Of a stretch of 64,000 bases of DNA, positions 30,901 to 41,707 are shown piece by piece. Source of the DNA: Amylostereum areolatum (taxonomy: Eukaryota > Basidiomycota > Agaricomycetes > Russulales > Stereaceae); assembly GCA_012932865.1 (NCBI GenBank), contig SAXG01000058.1, forward strand, positions 194,308 through 258,307, given 5' to 3'. Within the stretch, counting starts at the first letter, position 1; the number at the start of each line of letters is the position of its first letter. Made by a program: the position numbers and the translations under genes. Below the pieces are notes generated by a model. That model was given only the letters and a program-made list of their open reading frames with translations, made no database searches and had not been told where the DNA came from.

Positions 30901-32340
30901 GACGGTGCACCCGTATAAAGTACGCAATATTTTCGCACAGGTGGCACGAAGGCCGACAGCAACGATACTTGGACTCGTTACCGTAAACCAGATAGCCAGG
31001 CCATAGCTTCGCGTTCCCGAACTGAGCCAGATGTGTTTTGTCGGAACCAGGCATCATCGCCACAATACAATGCGGAAGGTCGCAGCCGTTCTCTGGCGGG
31101 CTGTCTTGGAGTTCTTGATGGGCCTTCAGAAATGCTTCCGACGTGTAGAGTTCTCCGTGGACGCGTTGCGACTCCCCGTCCTTACCAGGTTGCCAGCGTA
31201 ACTCGTAAGGCTCGTAGTGGAACTGCTCATGCCCTGCTTCACTAGCAAGTTTGGCTCGCAGAACGCCGACGATAGGTCGATGGTAGAACTTGCCGGCGCA
31301 ATAATCGACAGCCTTCTGAGCGGTTGTTGGGTTTCTAATCGGGATCAATATAGAAACCGGGGTGGCGATCCAATCGTCTCCTGCGGGACCCAGGACATCA
31401 TCCCATTCACGCGCCAAGAAGCGACCATGACGATATGTTCAAGACGACCTTCCAGCACCCGCAGCGGTGCTCCCCCCATCAATTATACCACCTAAACGCT
31501 CTGCAATGGATACACAGCGGTACCTCAAGCCCTTCATTGAATCCCCCCGCAACATATTTGGCCTCGTCCGCCGCTACTTCTCCGCTCGCTTTCCCTCTCA
31601 CGACCCTGAGGAGTTCGTCCCTCAGACTCCTTAGCATTCAGCATTCTGAGACAAGGTCCCTCCATCTCCGATGACCGCGCCTGTGATAATGAACCCCCGG
31701 TGTCACCGGACCCTGTCACTGGAGGGGGCGAAAAGAACGTGTTAGGACTATTCCCGAACGCAAATGCCCTTCGTTTTTGGAATGCTTACAACAATAGCAA
31801 CGAGAAGTCAATCAAGGACTTCGACAGTCTGGCCAAAGTTGTCGGTGATCCAGTGTTTCGCCCGGAAGACATTAGCTCCACCCACTGGTCCAGCATACGA
31901 ACAAAACTGGGCGCCGCTTGCACCGTTGAAGAAGACACGGAAGACGGCAGTGCTGGCTGCTCCACCTCCATAGGGATATCCTGTGCACCAGTGTCTAAGT
32001 CATATGGCTGTGACTGTATGAGCACCGAATCCTGCAAGGGCACAATGGTATAATTACTGACCTGTTCGTCATGGTTCCCCTCTGGTACCCCATCGTCTTC
32101 GCTCGCCTCATTCGGGGGCTGTGAGAGGTCCCGAGATGACCCTTTGACGGGCAGTGAGCTTCCTTCGGCACCCAAATGGAGACGTTTCTTTTGAAATTTG
32201 GTCCGGAAGTGATTGAACGCCTGCGTTACTTTGCGCTTCGAGCCTGTGCACGCCTCCCGATGCTTGGAGTACGCACTGGGGGTCGCAAAGGCACGACCAC
32301 AACACCATTTAGGATACCCATGTGGTCCCGCATGGGACAT
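27970..32340 (-). pseudogene. Plavaka-type DNA transposase gene, multi-exon, with an inverted internal block
   Basis: Read from ATG 32340. A C2H2-like finger comes first (WCCGRAFATPSAYSKHREAC). After the inverted block (separate entry) come EWDDVLGPAGDDWIATPV, HYEPYELRWQPGKDG and PGSDKTHLAQFGNAKLWPGYL (31417-30911). Next are DEFVEAYHHGIVILCPDGVS and FYPRMFTYSADYPER (30854-30622), CPCPRCYVRMVDTHKLGT (about 30564-30330), LGPLGFNINAILTPDILHDF and ELGVWKSLFIHLLRL (30263-30097) and FGRDTIRKFSNNVSDL (about 30030). Further on are CRLLRLLFLAGHWHGLAKL (about 29830), FFVVWTGTTESYS (about 29390) and YKHSYMTVHYTTYDVRRDQD with WVRWYEQH (29288-28376). The last exon (28340-27970) is an Asp/Ser-rich tail. 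The order fits the large basidiomycete transposases called Plavaka (CACTA-like). Introns have GT..AG ends. Terminal repeats were not found. Confidence 0.65.
31427..31950 (+). pseudogene. Inverted internal block of the Plavaka-type transposase
   Basis: On the plus strand, opposite to the surrounding gene, the DNA reads RYVQDDLPAPAAVLPP, then PRNIFGLVRRYFSARFPSHD (about 31533-31592). After a gap it reads NVLGLFPNANALRFWNAYNN, IKDFDSLAKVVGDPVFRPED and STHWSSIRTKLGA (about 31737-31920). In this transposase family these segments lie between the N-terminal finger and the EWDD...GDDW segment, all on one strand. Here the finger (32340-31990) and EWDD (31417) are on the minus strand and this block is flipped between them. 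The right breakpoint is uncertain (31920-31990). Confidence 0.6.
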
Positions 32341-32641
32341 GAACAGAAGAAGGGGCGAGGGCTCTGGAGGAAGTTGGATGCGTTGGACGTTGAAAGTTAC
32401 ACCGTTTCGCGCGTCGACGTGTCGACGCACTTGCCTCACGTGATTTTTCAAGTTTATCAATCAAAATGTTTGTACAGCACAGCATTGCATTCAAGAATCA
32501 TATATTAACATAGCGAGAGCGATATAAGTACATTTTGTTTTGTGAGCCCGCACCCGATGGAAAAAAACAAGCGAGGAAAGATACAGACGGGATCGGGGGT
32601 GAGAGCTTGGGAATCATGCAATGACGAGGACGGCGGGGGGA
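32341..32641. other. Upstream of the transposase gene, no supported gene
   Basis: AT-rich sequence with no recognisable terminal inverted repeat. Confidence 0.35.
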
Positions 32642-34039
32642 TCAGGCAATGGCGGGGACGGCGGGGATGACAACAACTTCGGCTTGGAGGGGAACTGGGA
32701 GGAGGTGGTTGCCCTGTTGTACATGTTGGATCAGGAGAGTTTTCAACAGCGGCGAGAGACTACGCACCTGCGTGATATGGTTCCTAATCTCCAGGCGCAA
32801 CCAAGGGAGAAAGCCTGGGTGTTCCGCTTGGTACAAGTTGAACACCGCACTGACATCACACCTGACTTGGTGGTAGGCCTCCATGTTGGTGGAAGGCTTG
32901 GGTCCAACGCGCCCAGTCTTGTCCCACAAGGTGACGCGAAGGGCGAGGATGAGCTGTAGCACCGTAAGCCGAGATATACGATATTAAACGGGAGGGGGGA
33001 CTTACGCAGGCACATTGCATGATCCAGAGATATTCCAAAGGCGATCCGCTCTTCGCGACGAAGTCATGCCACTGCAAAGTTTTGATTCCGACGCGAGAAT
33101 GGTCTCGGTACATGGACCACCAGAAGGGCAAAGCCACCAAGGACCCTGCCCACTTGTAGGAGCCTTGAGCGACGCCGTTGGCATCCAGAGACTACCGCTA
33201 AACCGTTAGTTGAATGCATCCTGTCCCAATATCGTGACCTACGTTGATACTGCACGCGAAGAAGTTGGTAAGCATGACGGCAAGGCGAGCCACGTCCAAG
33301 GCGGGCGGGGCGGTAGCGGTGATTGTGTAGAGTTTCGTGAGACCGTTGAGCGCGTAGAACGACTCGGGGTCGGAAACCAGATATTCGGTGCCGATGAAGA
33401 AAGTTGCCGCCGTTACCATCCCAGTTATCAGTGTTTGAGTCCGCCGACTGATCTGCAGCACAAGATATGTCAGCGTATACCCTCGTTTAAGACAGAAGGA
33501 TACGTACCGTAATAAGCAAGGAGCCGACCATAATATCCCAATTCCGCAGGCGGCAGTACTACATATGATCTGAATGAAACATAAGTAGAACACTTGCATT
33601 GATGGTGTGGATCGACTTACCGAACACGTTGCACACAATATCGCCGGGGGTGGAGGCTCGTATGGTGACGGTGGTTGTTATCTCTTTCCAAGATTGCCAG
33701 AAAATGGCGCTAGCGGCCACATTGAGCGACGAGTACCAGCCATACTGGCCGGTTATGAATGCGTGAGTGACGATGAGATGGAGGAAGGCGGCATCGAGAA
33801 TCAGGTCATCGTGGAAGCAGCCTGTCGCGAGGCATGAGGGGGAAAGGGTACACAGTATAGGCTGCGGCATGCACCGGCGACGAGCATGACAGCTGTGAAG
33901 ACAAGCTGAGAAGGGTTTTGCGAGGTTACCCCCGGAGGGATGTATCCTGGAACGAGGTGGTCAGCCATGAGGGAAACAAGTGGTTGAAGGGTTTGCAGTG
34001 GAGGAAGGGGACTTATCTACGACGACAAGTTGCCCCATG
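32642..34039 (-). CDS. Putative spliced membrane protein, uncharacterised
   Basis: A minus-strand coding trace: a possible start at 34039 (MGQLVVV), hydrophobic stretches around 33870-33560 (LVFTAVMLVAGACRSLYC; FLHLIVTHAFITGQYGW; AASAIFWQSWKEITTTVTI), then ITGMVTAATFFIGTEYLV, YALNGLTKLYTITATA and ALDVARLAVMLTNFFACSIN (33470-33245), QGSYKWAGSLVALPFWW (about 33140) and a last part ending at 32642 (LQLILALRVTLWDK ... NLYQAEHPGFLPWLRLEI). Several segments are long enough to cross a membrane. It vaguely recalls fungal multi-pass families such as DUF6534, but I cannot confirm that. The frame changes near 33830, so it may be broken. Exon borders are not fixed. Confidence 0.4.
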
Positions 34040-34651
34040 TTTTCCTCCTCCGTCGGCTGGAGATGAATGCCCTTCACAATGGAATCCTTCGCAGACAACC
34101 CATGTCCACATCCTCCGCCCCGGACAGTCCGCCCTTCGTTTTGCTGCCATGGTGTCCGCGCGATCGAAGCCTGTGCAGATGACGCGTGTCCGTATCGTTT
34201 GTACTGGACCATTAAGTTAGAACAACAGCGCAGACAAAAGAAGACATAGGGGGTTAGAGCTCACCAAGGGTTGCGCCTGCGTCAGTCTATCAGTCAGCGA
34301 CTGGGTGAGGTTTGGGCCAGCATGAAGTCCAGAGAGCCAGCGAGAACAAACAAATATCTTGAAACTGATGTGCGTGAGAAGCTAGCTAGGAGTCAGAGGG
34401 GAGAAGTAGAAAAGTGGTGAGATGCGTGGATACGGAACCATCTGACGGACAAACATTGGAGTTGTGGTTTGAACAAACACGACCACACACTTGGGGGTCC
34501 TTTGAACGCCTTCCCATTGTCTTCATTGATCCCTTTTACTTCAATCTTACCGTCATGGCTGCAATGTACACCCTGTTCGGCATCAGCACCAACATGCCCT
34601 GGGCAAGTGTTCTTACTCTCGCGGGTGTCTTTACTTAAACATTGTGTCCAG
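34040..34651. other. No firmly supported gene
   Basis: A short plus-strand frame at 34553 (MAAMYTLFGISTNMPW) recalls small mitochondrial inner-membrane proteins, but no convincing continuation was found. Confidence 0.3.
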
Positions 34652-35353
34652 ATATCCTCCCCCGCTCCGTGTGAAGCTCGTACGGCGGTATCGCGCACTT
34701 CGAGCTGGACTGGAACCCCCCTCAAGTCGTCCCCCTCCCTTGGGCACATGTCGCCGTCCCTATCCCGGTCTCATTCCTTCACTTACAGTCCGTCCCCCGC
34801 CTCATCCCCCCGCCCCTCTTCCGACGAGTGCTTTCCCGGACGGCTGGCTCCGTTGAATCCGTTGAAGATGTTGGCTAAGGATGGACACTACGTCCGCGAC
34901 CAAGTTTATAAACAGGCCATCGAAGAGTGCGCTAGAGCACGTGAGGCAAGCCCCAACGCGCCGGTTCAGTCTGCAGAGGAGGTTGCGCGCCACCTCTCTA
35001 TCATGCTTCCATTGGCGTCGTTGTCGTTCGCACCAGGCCGCTTCGCTCCCGCGCAGACCTTCATGTCGGACTCTGACATCAACGAGTTCCAGCAGCAGAT
35101 CCGCGCGTCGAAGATCGGCGACGGTGGGCAGACCCCTCCCAACGATGTATCCTCTGCTTCCCTGCAATCGTTCCTGGCCTTCGATGCCTTGGCCATGGCC
35201 TCGCTTGATGACGAGGATGGCGAGGACAACGAGGACAACGAGATCTCCCATGAAACCACCCACCTCGTCATCAGAAACATCAACCATCCTGCCAGTAGCT
35301 TCCGCCCCCCTCTTTACCGCCCTTCTTCCCTTTTGGTGATCCGTCGTGTGTGA
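34652..35353 (+). CDS. Uncharacterised acidic protein
   Basis: Open frame after a possible acceptor at 34651 (TGTGTCCAG), ending TGA 35353. The first part is Ser/Pro-rich. The second looks structured: GHYVRDQVYKQAIEECARA, SAEEVARHLSIMLPLASLSF, DSDINEFQQQIRASKIGDGG, SLQSFLAFDALAMASLDDED, then an acidic stretch and TTHLVIRNINHPASSF. The true start is probably in an upstream exon. I do not recognise a domain. The spacing of conserved-looking segments argues that it is a real gene. Confidence 0.4.
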   Translation: MSSPAPCEARTAVSRTSSWTGTPLKSSPSLGHMSPSLSRSHSFTYSPSPASSPRPSSDECFPGRLAPLNPLKMLAKDGHYVRDQVYKQAIEECARAREASPNAPVQSAEEVARHLSIMLPLASLSFAPGRFAPAQTFMSDSDINEFQQQIRASKIGDGGQTPPNDVSSASLQSFLAFDALAMASLDDEDGEDNEDNEISHETTHLVIRNINHPASSFRPPLYRPSSLLVIRRV

Positions 35354-35885
35354 ACGGCGTCGAATAGGTCAGTGATTGTTTGAACTGCCTTGGACCCTTC
35401 ACTTAAAGCATTTCGTAGTGCGGGATCTCCCTCATCTCCTATCATTGCTTATCCCCCCTCTCTTATCCCCCCCCTCTTATCCCCCCCCCTCTTTCTTTTG
35501 TTTCTTTCTATCTGTCTATCGCTGGTCACAAACATCGTCCATATCTCCCATTCTCCCATGTCTTCCATGTCGCCGGTTCCGCTATGTTGGTTATGTCGTC
35601 CGTATGAATATATGTTGTATCTGACGTAGTTTCTCTTATTTGTACGATCCCAAGGCTGTCGTGTAACCCAAGGCTTGTGAAATTGTATTGTGTCACACTT
35701 TTTTGTTCAGCCAATAAGTGTTCTGAGGGAAAACTCGTCGCCAGGTAGTCCGGACTCCGAACATCGTGCACGGACCAGGTTGTGCCTTGATTTTCTTATT
35801 CATCCTCGCGGCTCGCGATTGCCCATTATGGTATTATAAACGAACGTGCGCGTGGTTTACTGACGCGCTCTGTGTTCTCCCCGTC
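35354..35885. other. Intergenic region left of the DUF6698 gene
   Basis: Pyrimidine-rich tracts (CCCCCCTCTTATCCCC around 35455-35490) and no supported gene. Likely 3' flank of the left gene and promoter of the DUF6698 gene. Confidence 0.4.
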
Positions 35886-36137
35886 ATGCCTCCAGCACCA
35901 GCACCAGACTGGGAACCTCTCGACGACGATACTCTCATCAAGATTAATGAGAGCGACTCATGCAGTCCCTCACCCTCAGCCCTCGCCCCGCCTACAAAAC
36001 GTTGGGTCAGCGCTCTTCGGTCTGTGCCGCGGGAACGCAGGTAAGACATTCATGGTGTCTCCATTTCACATACTGATGTTGGTGAAAGCGCGACACAGAA
36101 TCACTGGATTCACCACGGCCGGGGTTTCAGTCGCATC

Positions 36138-36561
36138 TGTCAGAAACACAGTTTATGAGACCGATGGAACTGCCTAAGTCGCGACGATGGAAGGAGCAAG
36201 AGAGAACAGATGGATTTGAGAGTGTCAGGCCTAGGGTAGTGCAACGTGCGCTACAGTACCGTATGACGAGATGGACAGTCTAGGGAAAGGGGAAGAGAAA
36301 CACTGTCCTTATATACAAGTGGGGACGATGGTGCGATGTGATGCGATAGTGGTGCGAGCGGGGAGAGACAATAGGAAAGGAGTCATGGGGCGGAGGACGA
36401 AGGTCCGGAGCAATGATGTCATAGATAAGGATGCGGAACCCCGCTCGGAAGTCCGGGCAATGACGTCGTTGAAGCATGTGATGCGAAGGAAAGTCATGTG
36501 CCGTGATGCGTCGCGTGTACGAGGTCTGCAAACGAAGAGAGAAATGGAGCGATCCGTGACA
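36138..36561 (-). repeat. Solo LTR of the G1/G2 family inside the DUF6698 gene
   Basis: 424 bp, TGTCAGAAAC ... CCGTGACA, flanked by GCATC (36133-36137) and GCATC (36562-36566). It lies within an exon. With one duplication retained the exon reads through without stop or frame change. Confidence 0.96.
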
Positions 36562-38129
36562 GCATCATCCACGCTATGTGTGTCGTGGTTCCACTTATTG
36601 AGGCTGGCCTCATCCGCGAGATGAAGTTGGACGAAGGCGAGTGTACGTTCGAGAGCCTTAGTGCCGAGTACGTCCAATGATATATCTTCACCGTTTAGAA
36701 CTACTCACGCTCCTATCTTTCGTCAGAGAAAAGGCTGAACATCTTGTTTTCCTTGACCTATGCCGTATCCCTGGGCTGACAGAGAGGATTTTGCGGGAGG
36801 ACAGTGAACTCCTTGTCCAAAGTATCGGCAAGAAGGTGCGTCGTGGGCTTCCGTGAGACAGTGTATGTGCTGACTTCGTCTTAGATACAGAAAGGGATGG
36901 CGGAAGCTCGCGCAAACGACTCAAGAACCTTGAAGGCTGTCATCCTTGACTGGGCTCACGCTCCGGGTATTCCTCTGGAGCCGAACATCCCTCGGAACGT
37001 CAAGGATCTTCGGGGCTTCAACCACCCTGTCACTGGAAGGATACTATGCCCCACCAGCCTGGATTGGGATGACGCCGAGTAAGGTGGTGGCATCTCTTGT
37101 AGGTCACACCCGCTAACTATTTCTTCAGTACTAGAGAAGGTTTGCGTTCCGGCACGTTGAAGACTGTAGGCACCGACTGGCCTCACCTGCTATATGAGAA
37201 CAAGGCGTACAACACCAATAACTCGTGGCAAGGTCTGTTCAGGAACACCATCCTTGTTAAGGTGAGGGCGTGAACATATGTGTCGCTTGCTGGCTGACCT
37301 ATGTATCCAGTCGTTCAAACACATCTACACGTCACCAAGCTCTGTAGATCGGGCCACGCGGACCTGCCGACAAGGCAACACCGAAATACACGGCATGAAG
37401 CGCGTTACCCGGGCGTCCATAGCGTACGTTTGTACACAGGTATGGGTTTTCATCTGTGTATCACATCGGTGACTGATAACGACTGGGATGTAGGCCCGTT
37501 TCTGTCTATCCTCGGCATTGGCGTTCACCCGAGCAGATGCTGCCGCGGACAACGAGACATTCTACCTAAGCATGCTGGGCTTCCTGGATCGTCCCTCCGA
37601 ATGCAAGGAGGTTGAGAAGCTGTTGGATTGGTGGAACCAGTAAGACTTCCCGCCTAGTACTTATTCATTTACTTACAACATCCGATCCTAGCGAGGTCTT
37701 CAGTTCTACCACCGGACAACCAAAGCCTCAGGCCAACGCCGCAATGCTCTCTCTTCGCTCACAAGGCGTCGGATTATACAGGATCATGCCGAGCGTATGA
37801 GCGCCGTCGCGCAGCGGATCCTGGCGGCCAACGAGAATGATGCAAAGGCGGCAGCCCAACGTCAGATGGCGGTGGGTGATTATACTGACCAAGGACCAAA
37901 GCCTCGAGTGACAGCTCTCAAGGGGGGCGGACATTTGGAGGACGAGGACGACGCTGGAAGGGGCGATGCCCACGACGAGAATCACGACGGGTCTGACGAC
38001 GACCTCCCACTGGCCAAGAAGGTCAAGCCGAACAAGAACCTGCTAGCGGTGCAGTCTGGCGGGCGCGCTCGCAGCGTGGTCGCTTCCACGACGAGGGTCA
38101 AGTCGGGGGCTTCGCGGTCACCAGCGTTG

Positions 38130-38262
38130 ATGCCTCGACGGTCTGTGGCAGCGTCCCCTGAACGATCTGTGGCGGCGGCGCCTCGACGGTCTGTAGTGGC
38201 AACGCCTCGACAATCTGTGGTGGCGTCCCCTCAACGATCTGAGGCTGCGACGCCTACTCAGA
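38130..38262 (+). repeat. Short in-frame tandem repeat in the tail of the DUF6698 gene
   Basis: About five diverged units of 24-27 bp, encoding RRSVAASPE / RSVAAAPR / RSVVATPR / QSVVASPQ / RSEAATP. Basic, Ser/Pro-type repeats of a likely disordered tail. Confidence 0.7.
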
Positions 38263-38486
38263 AGGGTCGGAAGGCCGTGGTGGCGACACCTGGCAGGAAG
38301 GGTCGAGAACCCGGGGCGACGACGGCGAAGGCCGCGAAGGGTCGAGGACTCGGACTGGTGGGTCAGATGGTGCGGGAGCAGCATGGGGGGTCCACGGGTG
38401 GGGGTGCTGACGAGGGCTCGGCATCGCAGACGATGCTGAGCAGGCTGCGTCCTCGGGTGGGGACACTGGCGAGGGGTCGAGGGTGA

Positions 38487-39891
38487 TGGGGGAAGGGAGG
38501 GGAGCGAGTAGACTACATGTCTGCTTGCTTTCTTAATATCATTTGTTGCATTGTGCTTTCTTTTTGTGTGAATGGATGAGCTGATATTTAATGACTATTG
38601 GAGGGTATTATTAAAGATTGAGGTCAATGATGTCATGCAATACCTAGCATGACAGGGCTGGTGGTTTTTGACATCCATATCCGAAATAATCTACATGGTG
38701 GGGTTTATTGTTACCTACCTATACTAATTCTCCAAGTCTTTCCAGATATTGTTGGACATAATGGCCAACCCTATCGACTGTATTCAGAATGGACAGTGTT
38801 GCCCTATTTCTAACAAGTCAGTTCGGTTAGGATTATTTGGATGTACATGACCATGTTCGCAATGGGTGACATGTATGATCAATTCTGTTGGGCTCGATGA
38901 ATCTCAGCAGATGTCTCATGTAAGATTATGCTCACTAGACCTATCTGAATTGGCCAACTATCACCAGTGTTATGTAGGTGATTACGTATGATGAGATTCA
39001 ACATGGCTGAAATGGATTATCAAAGAATACATGCATTACGAACTTTCGAAAAGTTCGTCATGCATGATCAACCATGATCAATGCTATCATCCTGATAGGG
39101 TTGATCAACATCATCAACTATACTGACATGAACCTACCTATTTACACTTTACACCTTAAACACCGTTGATCAGGCCAGGTAAAGGAAAGTAATGTAATGA
39201 TCATTCCGCCCCAGATTTCCTGATGATATTGCTGCTAGACCCATATTTGTATTGAGATTGCCCTAAACAATTCACAAATCTTGTCACAGTGCCTTACCAA
39301 GTGTTTTACTAGAAATGGCTCTACATATTTGCCGAGAAGTCACTGTGTTCTGGGCCAAGACTTGGTGGTGTCCAGGATACCCCGGAAAGCCTGTACATTA
39401 CCACTGAATCTATATTTGCATTAGAATCAATCTTAACAATGCACAAATCCTGTCTACTCTGTTTCAGCTAACCCAAGCAGCCGGAGGGTAAAAACCATAG
39501 TTTTTGTGTATTGCTTGGCCAGATCCTGGACCCGGTGATCTATTTGGGCAAAATATAGTGGCTAGAGGTGGTGAAAATCATAATGTTTGCACGCTATGCA
39601 GCCAGATTCTAGCTGTACTGCTCACTGAGGGCAGATGCTCACCAGCAGGTTCTCCACCAGAATGCCTACCCAACTGCTAGAATATGGTCACTGAGCATCT
39701 ATAAACCCGCCAAAGAGAGCCTACACTGCTCGCCAATGTCCCACTGGGAACAGGGCACCGTTGTACCCTATTAGCCAATGTTTGCTCCTATGTGACTGAT
39801 AGCACTTCCGTGCATCTGCTCCATATAGACCACATAGCTTGGTACACTATAGGGTCAACTCTCACCACAGCCTAGTACATCTCAGTGTTTT
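38487..39891. other. 1.4 kb without a supported gene
   Basis: AT-richer than its neighbours. No open frame with recognisable motifs. A short inverted motif (GAACTTTCGAAAAGTTCG at 39040) is present. Probably decayed repeat sequence. Confidence 0.5.
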
Positions 39892-40084
39892 GAAATAAGG
39901 CTAAGCCCTGGCCTGTTGCACACAATCAGAGCTCAGTGATATCCTCTATATCAACTACTAACATGTTCCCACTATTGGACAGGTAGCTCAGTTGGTTAGA
40001 GTACCCTTCTAGAATATGGGAGGTCCTGGGTTCAATCCCCGGCCAGTCCACTTTGTGTTTCACTTTATGACTGAAGGTCCCTCT
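39892..40084 (+). repeat. 193-bp repeat with tRNA-like core, copy B
   Basis: Same unit as 14158-14350, inverted. It is flanked by a 7-bp direct repeat GTGTTTT (39885-39891 and 40085-40091), which looks like a target duplication and supports transposition. Confidence 0.8.
39977..40050 (+). tRNA. tRNA-like sequence, probably a pseudo-tRNA inside a repeat
   Basis: Same 74-nt fold as copy A, with one change (GAGT for GAGC in the D stem). A box and B box are intact. The anticodon by position is AGA, without the long arm of tRNA-Ser. Best read as the pol III-type core of the repeat. Confidence 0.5.
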
Positions 40085-40086
40085 GT

Positions 40087-40444
40087 GTTTTCAACACAGT
40101 AGATCTGGCTCTTCTGGCCATATGGGAGAGGTTCACTTATTAGGCCCAACGAGAGGATAAACTTTGAGAATTGGGGTAAGGGGTATCTGACAAAGACAGA
40201 AACATGTACTCAGTATGCGGGCAGGTCAATTACCTTACGCGGACATGTGTCATGAAATGAATGCAAACTATCCCAACAATATTTGGGTGCTATACCACTC
40301 AAAACTTGATTGGTCTATGGCTCACTAGGCAAAGCCTCGAGGTGCAACATTATCTGCTGTTACTGATCTGCTTTAGATCAATGATGTGCGTATACTCATA
40401 CATCAACCATCCGTGTTGTGTTTACTAAAAGTTATATAGCTTTC
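40087..40444. other. No supported gene
   Basis: AT-rich, no motif recognised. Possibly 5' part of the adjacent Plavaka remnant. Confidence 0.35.
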
Positions 40445-41196
40445 CAAATGCCTTGGGCTATTGTACAATAACATCAACCAGTTAAACAAGATCATTGACA
40501 AACAAATCCCAGACTGTCCCATCTTTTGAAAAGAAGAGATCAGATTGGGCAGTGAAACATTTGACCTCTATCTTTGCGACCTTATTCCCTGCATACGAGC
40601 CCTTTTCGGTGATCCCAAGTTCATAAAATACCTCATCTTTGCACCTGAACGTCATTACCAAGACCCAGACAAGACAATTCCCATTTACCACGAGATGCAC
40701 ACCAGTCGTTGGTGGTGGAGTTATTTAGGTAACATATCTCATTGTTCTGTGTTTTTAGAACGGAAACTCATGCAATGACTCCAGAAATCACTCAAAGGAA
40801 TCTGTCCAGGCATGACCATAATTTTGCTCATTGTGTCTTCCGACAAGACACAGCTCACGCTATTTTGGAACAAGCCAGTGTACCCCATATACTTGATGAT
40901 TGGGAACATTCCCAAAGATATTTAATACAAGCCCTCACACTGTGCGCAGGTTTTCATAGAGTACCTTCCCACCACTAAACTAGCCAAGATCACAAACAAG
41001 GCTGCACGCCATTGGGTGCTGTCCAACCTTTCCCATAAGTGCGTGCACCATGTCCTGAAGCCTGCAAAACAGTATGGGCTACTAAGGATTGCCATAATGA
41101 GTGGTGATAGGTGCTGGAGAAGATGCCACCTGATCTATGTCACATTCGTTGATGACTATCCCGAGCAAGTCCTGGTGACCTCAACACTCACAGGCA
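40445..41196 (+). pseudogene. Second Plavaka-type transposase remnant, ending at G2
   Basis: The plus strand reads INQLNKIIDKQIPDC, then a TGA, CIRALFGDPKFIKYL, IFAPERHYQDPDKTIPIYHE and MHTSRWWW (40600-40720). After an indel-rich stretch come SSDKTQLTLFWNKPVYPIYL and MIGNIPKDI (about 40840-40920), EYLPTTKLAKITNKAARHW and DRCWRRCHLIYVTFVDDYPE (40965-41170). This is the hallmark order of the Plavaka clade (FAPERH, MHTGKWWW, SSDKTQLT, IGNIPK). It carries stops and frame changes and breaks off at the LTR of G2. It represents a different subfamily from the 28-32 kb gene. Confidence 0.75.
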
Positions 41197-41201
41197 ACTG
41201 C

Positions 41202-41623
41202 TGTCACGGATCACTTTATTTCTTTGTTCGTTTGCAGACCTCGTACACACGACACGTCATAGCACATGACTTTCCTTCGCATCACATGCTCCAACAATGT
41301 CATTGCCCGGACTTCCGAATGGGGTTTCGCATCCTTATCTATGACATCATCACTCTAGACTTCCGTCCTCCGCCCCATGACTCCTTTCTTATTGTTCCCT
41401 CCGCTCGCACCACTATCACATCGCATCGCATCATTGTTCCCACTTGTATGTAAGGACAGTATCTCTCTTCCCTTTTCCTTAGACTGTCCATCTCATCATA
41501 CAGTACTGTAGCTCGTGTTGCACTACCCTAGACCCGACACTCTCGAATCCATTTGTTTCCCTTGCTCCTCCCATCATCACAACTTAGGCGGTTCCTTCGG
41601 TCTCATAAACTGTGTTTCTGACA
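41202..41623 (+). repeat. 5' LTR of G2
   Basis: 422 bp, TGTCACGG ... TTTCTGACA. A TGTATGTAAGGACAG promoter-like motif precedes TAGACTGTCCA (41480-41490), the proposed 5' end of the transcript. Confidence 0.94.
41480..41490 (+). promoter_or_regulatory. Proposed self-primer (transcript 5' end) of G2
   Basis: TAGACTGTCCA is the exact reverse complement of TGGACAGTCTA at 41626-41636, just inside the LTR. It lies about 30-35 bp after the TATA-like motif, where transcription would start. Confidence 0.65.
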
Positions 41624-41625
41624 CC

Positions 41626-41636
41626 TGGACAGTCTA
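41626..41636 (+). promoter_or_regulatory. Primer-binding site of G2 (self-priming type)
   Basis: TGGACAGTCTA starts two bases after the 5' LTR. 11 of 11 bases are complementary to the presumed first bases of the element RNA, as in Tf1 of fission yeast, where an 11-nt 5' end of the mRNA primes reverse transcription. Confidence 0.65.
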
Positions 41637-41707
41637 CCCCTATGCCTACCTCGCACCTCTCTCCCCATCTACCCCTGCCGTCTCTACGACATTAAAACCC
41701 CTACACT

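Larger units (their letters stand above)
35886..38486 (+). pseudogene. DUF6698-type gene interrupted by a solo LTR
   Basis: Exon 1 is 35886-36040 (MPPAPAPDWEPLDD). Exon 2 is split by the LTR into 36089-36137 (TQNHWIHHGRGFSRI) and 36567-36667 (HAMCVVVPLIEAGLIREM). Further exons, all with GT..AG borders and matching phases: 36727-36835, 36885-37078, 37129-37261 (NNSWQGLFRNTILVK), 37311-37439 (FKHIYTSPSSVDRATRT; IHGMKRVTRASIAYV), 37494-37639 (ARFCLSSALAFTRADAAAD; LLDWWN) and 37692 onward. A frame change in 37710-37760 links to QDHAERMSAVAQR and a Ser/Arg/Ala-rich tail with 24-bp repeats (38130-38260), ending TGA 38484. The core matches my memory of DUF6698 of Agaricomycetes, function unknown. 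Confidence 0.7.

Noticed and set aside
34553..34640. Small plus-strand frame resembling a mitochondrial ATP synthase small subunit (MAAMYTLFG...)
   Set aside because: Only a short N-terminal resemblance; the continuation does not fit and no intron model worked.
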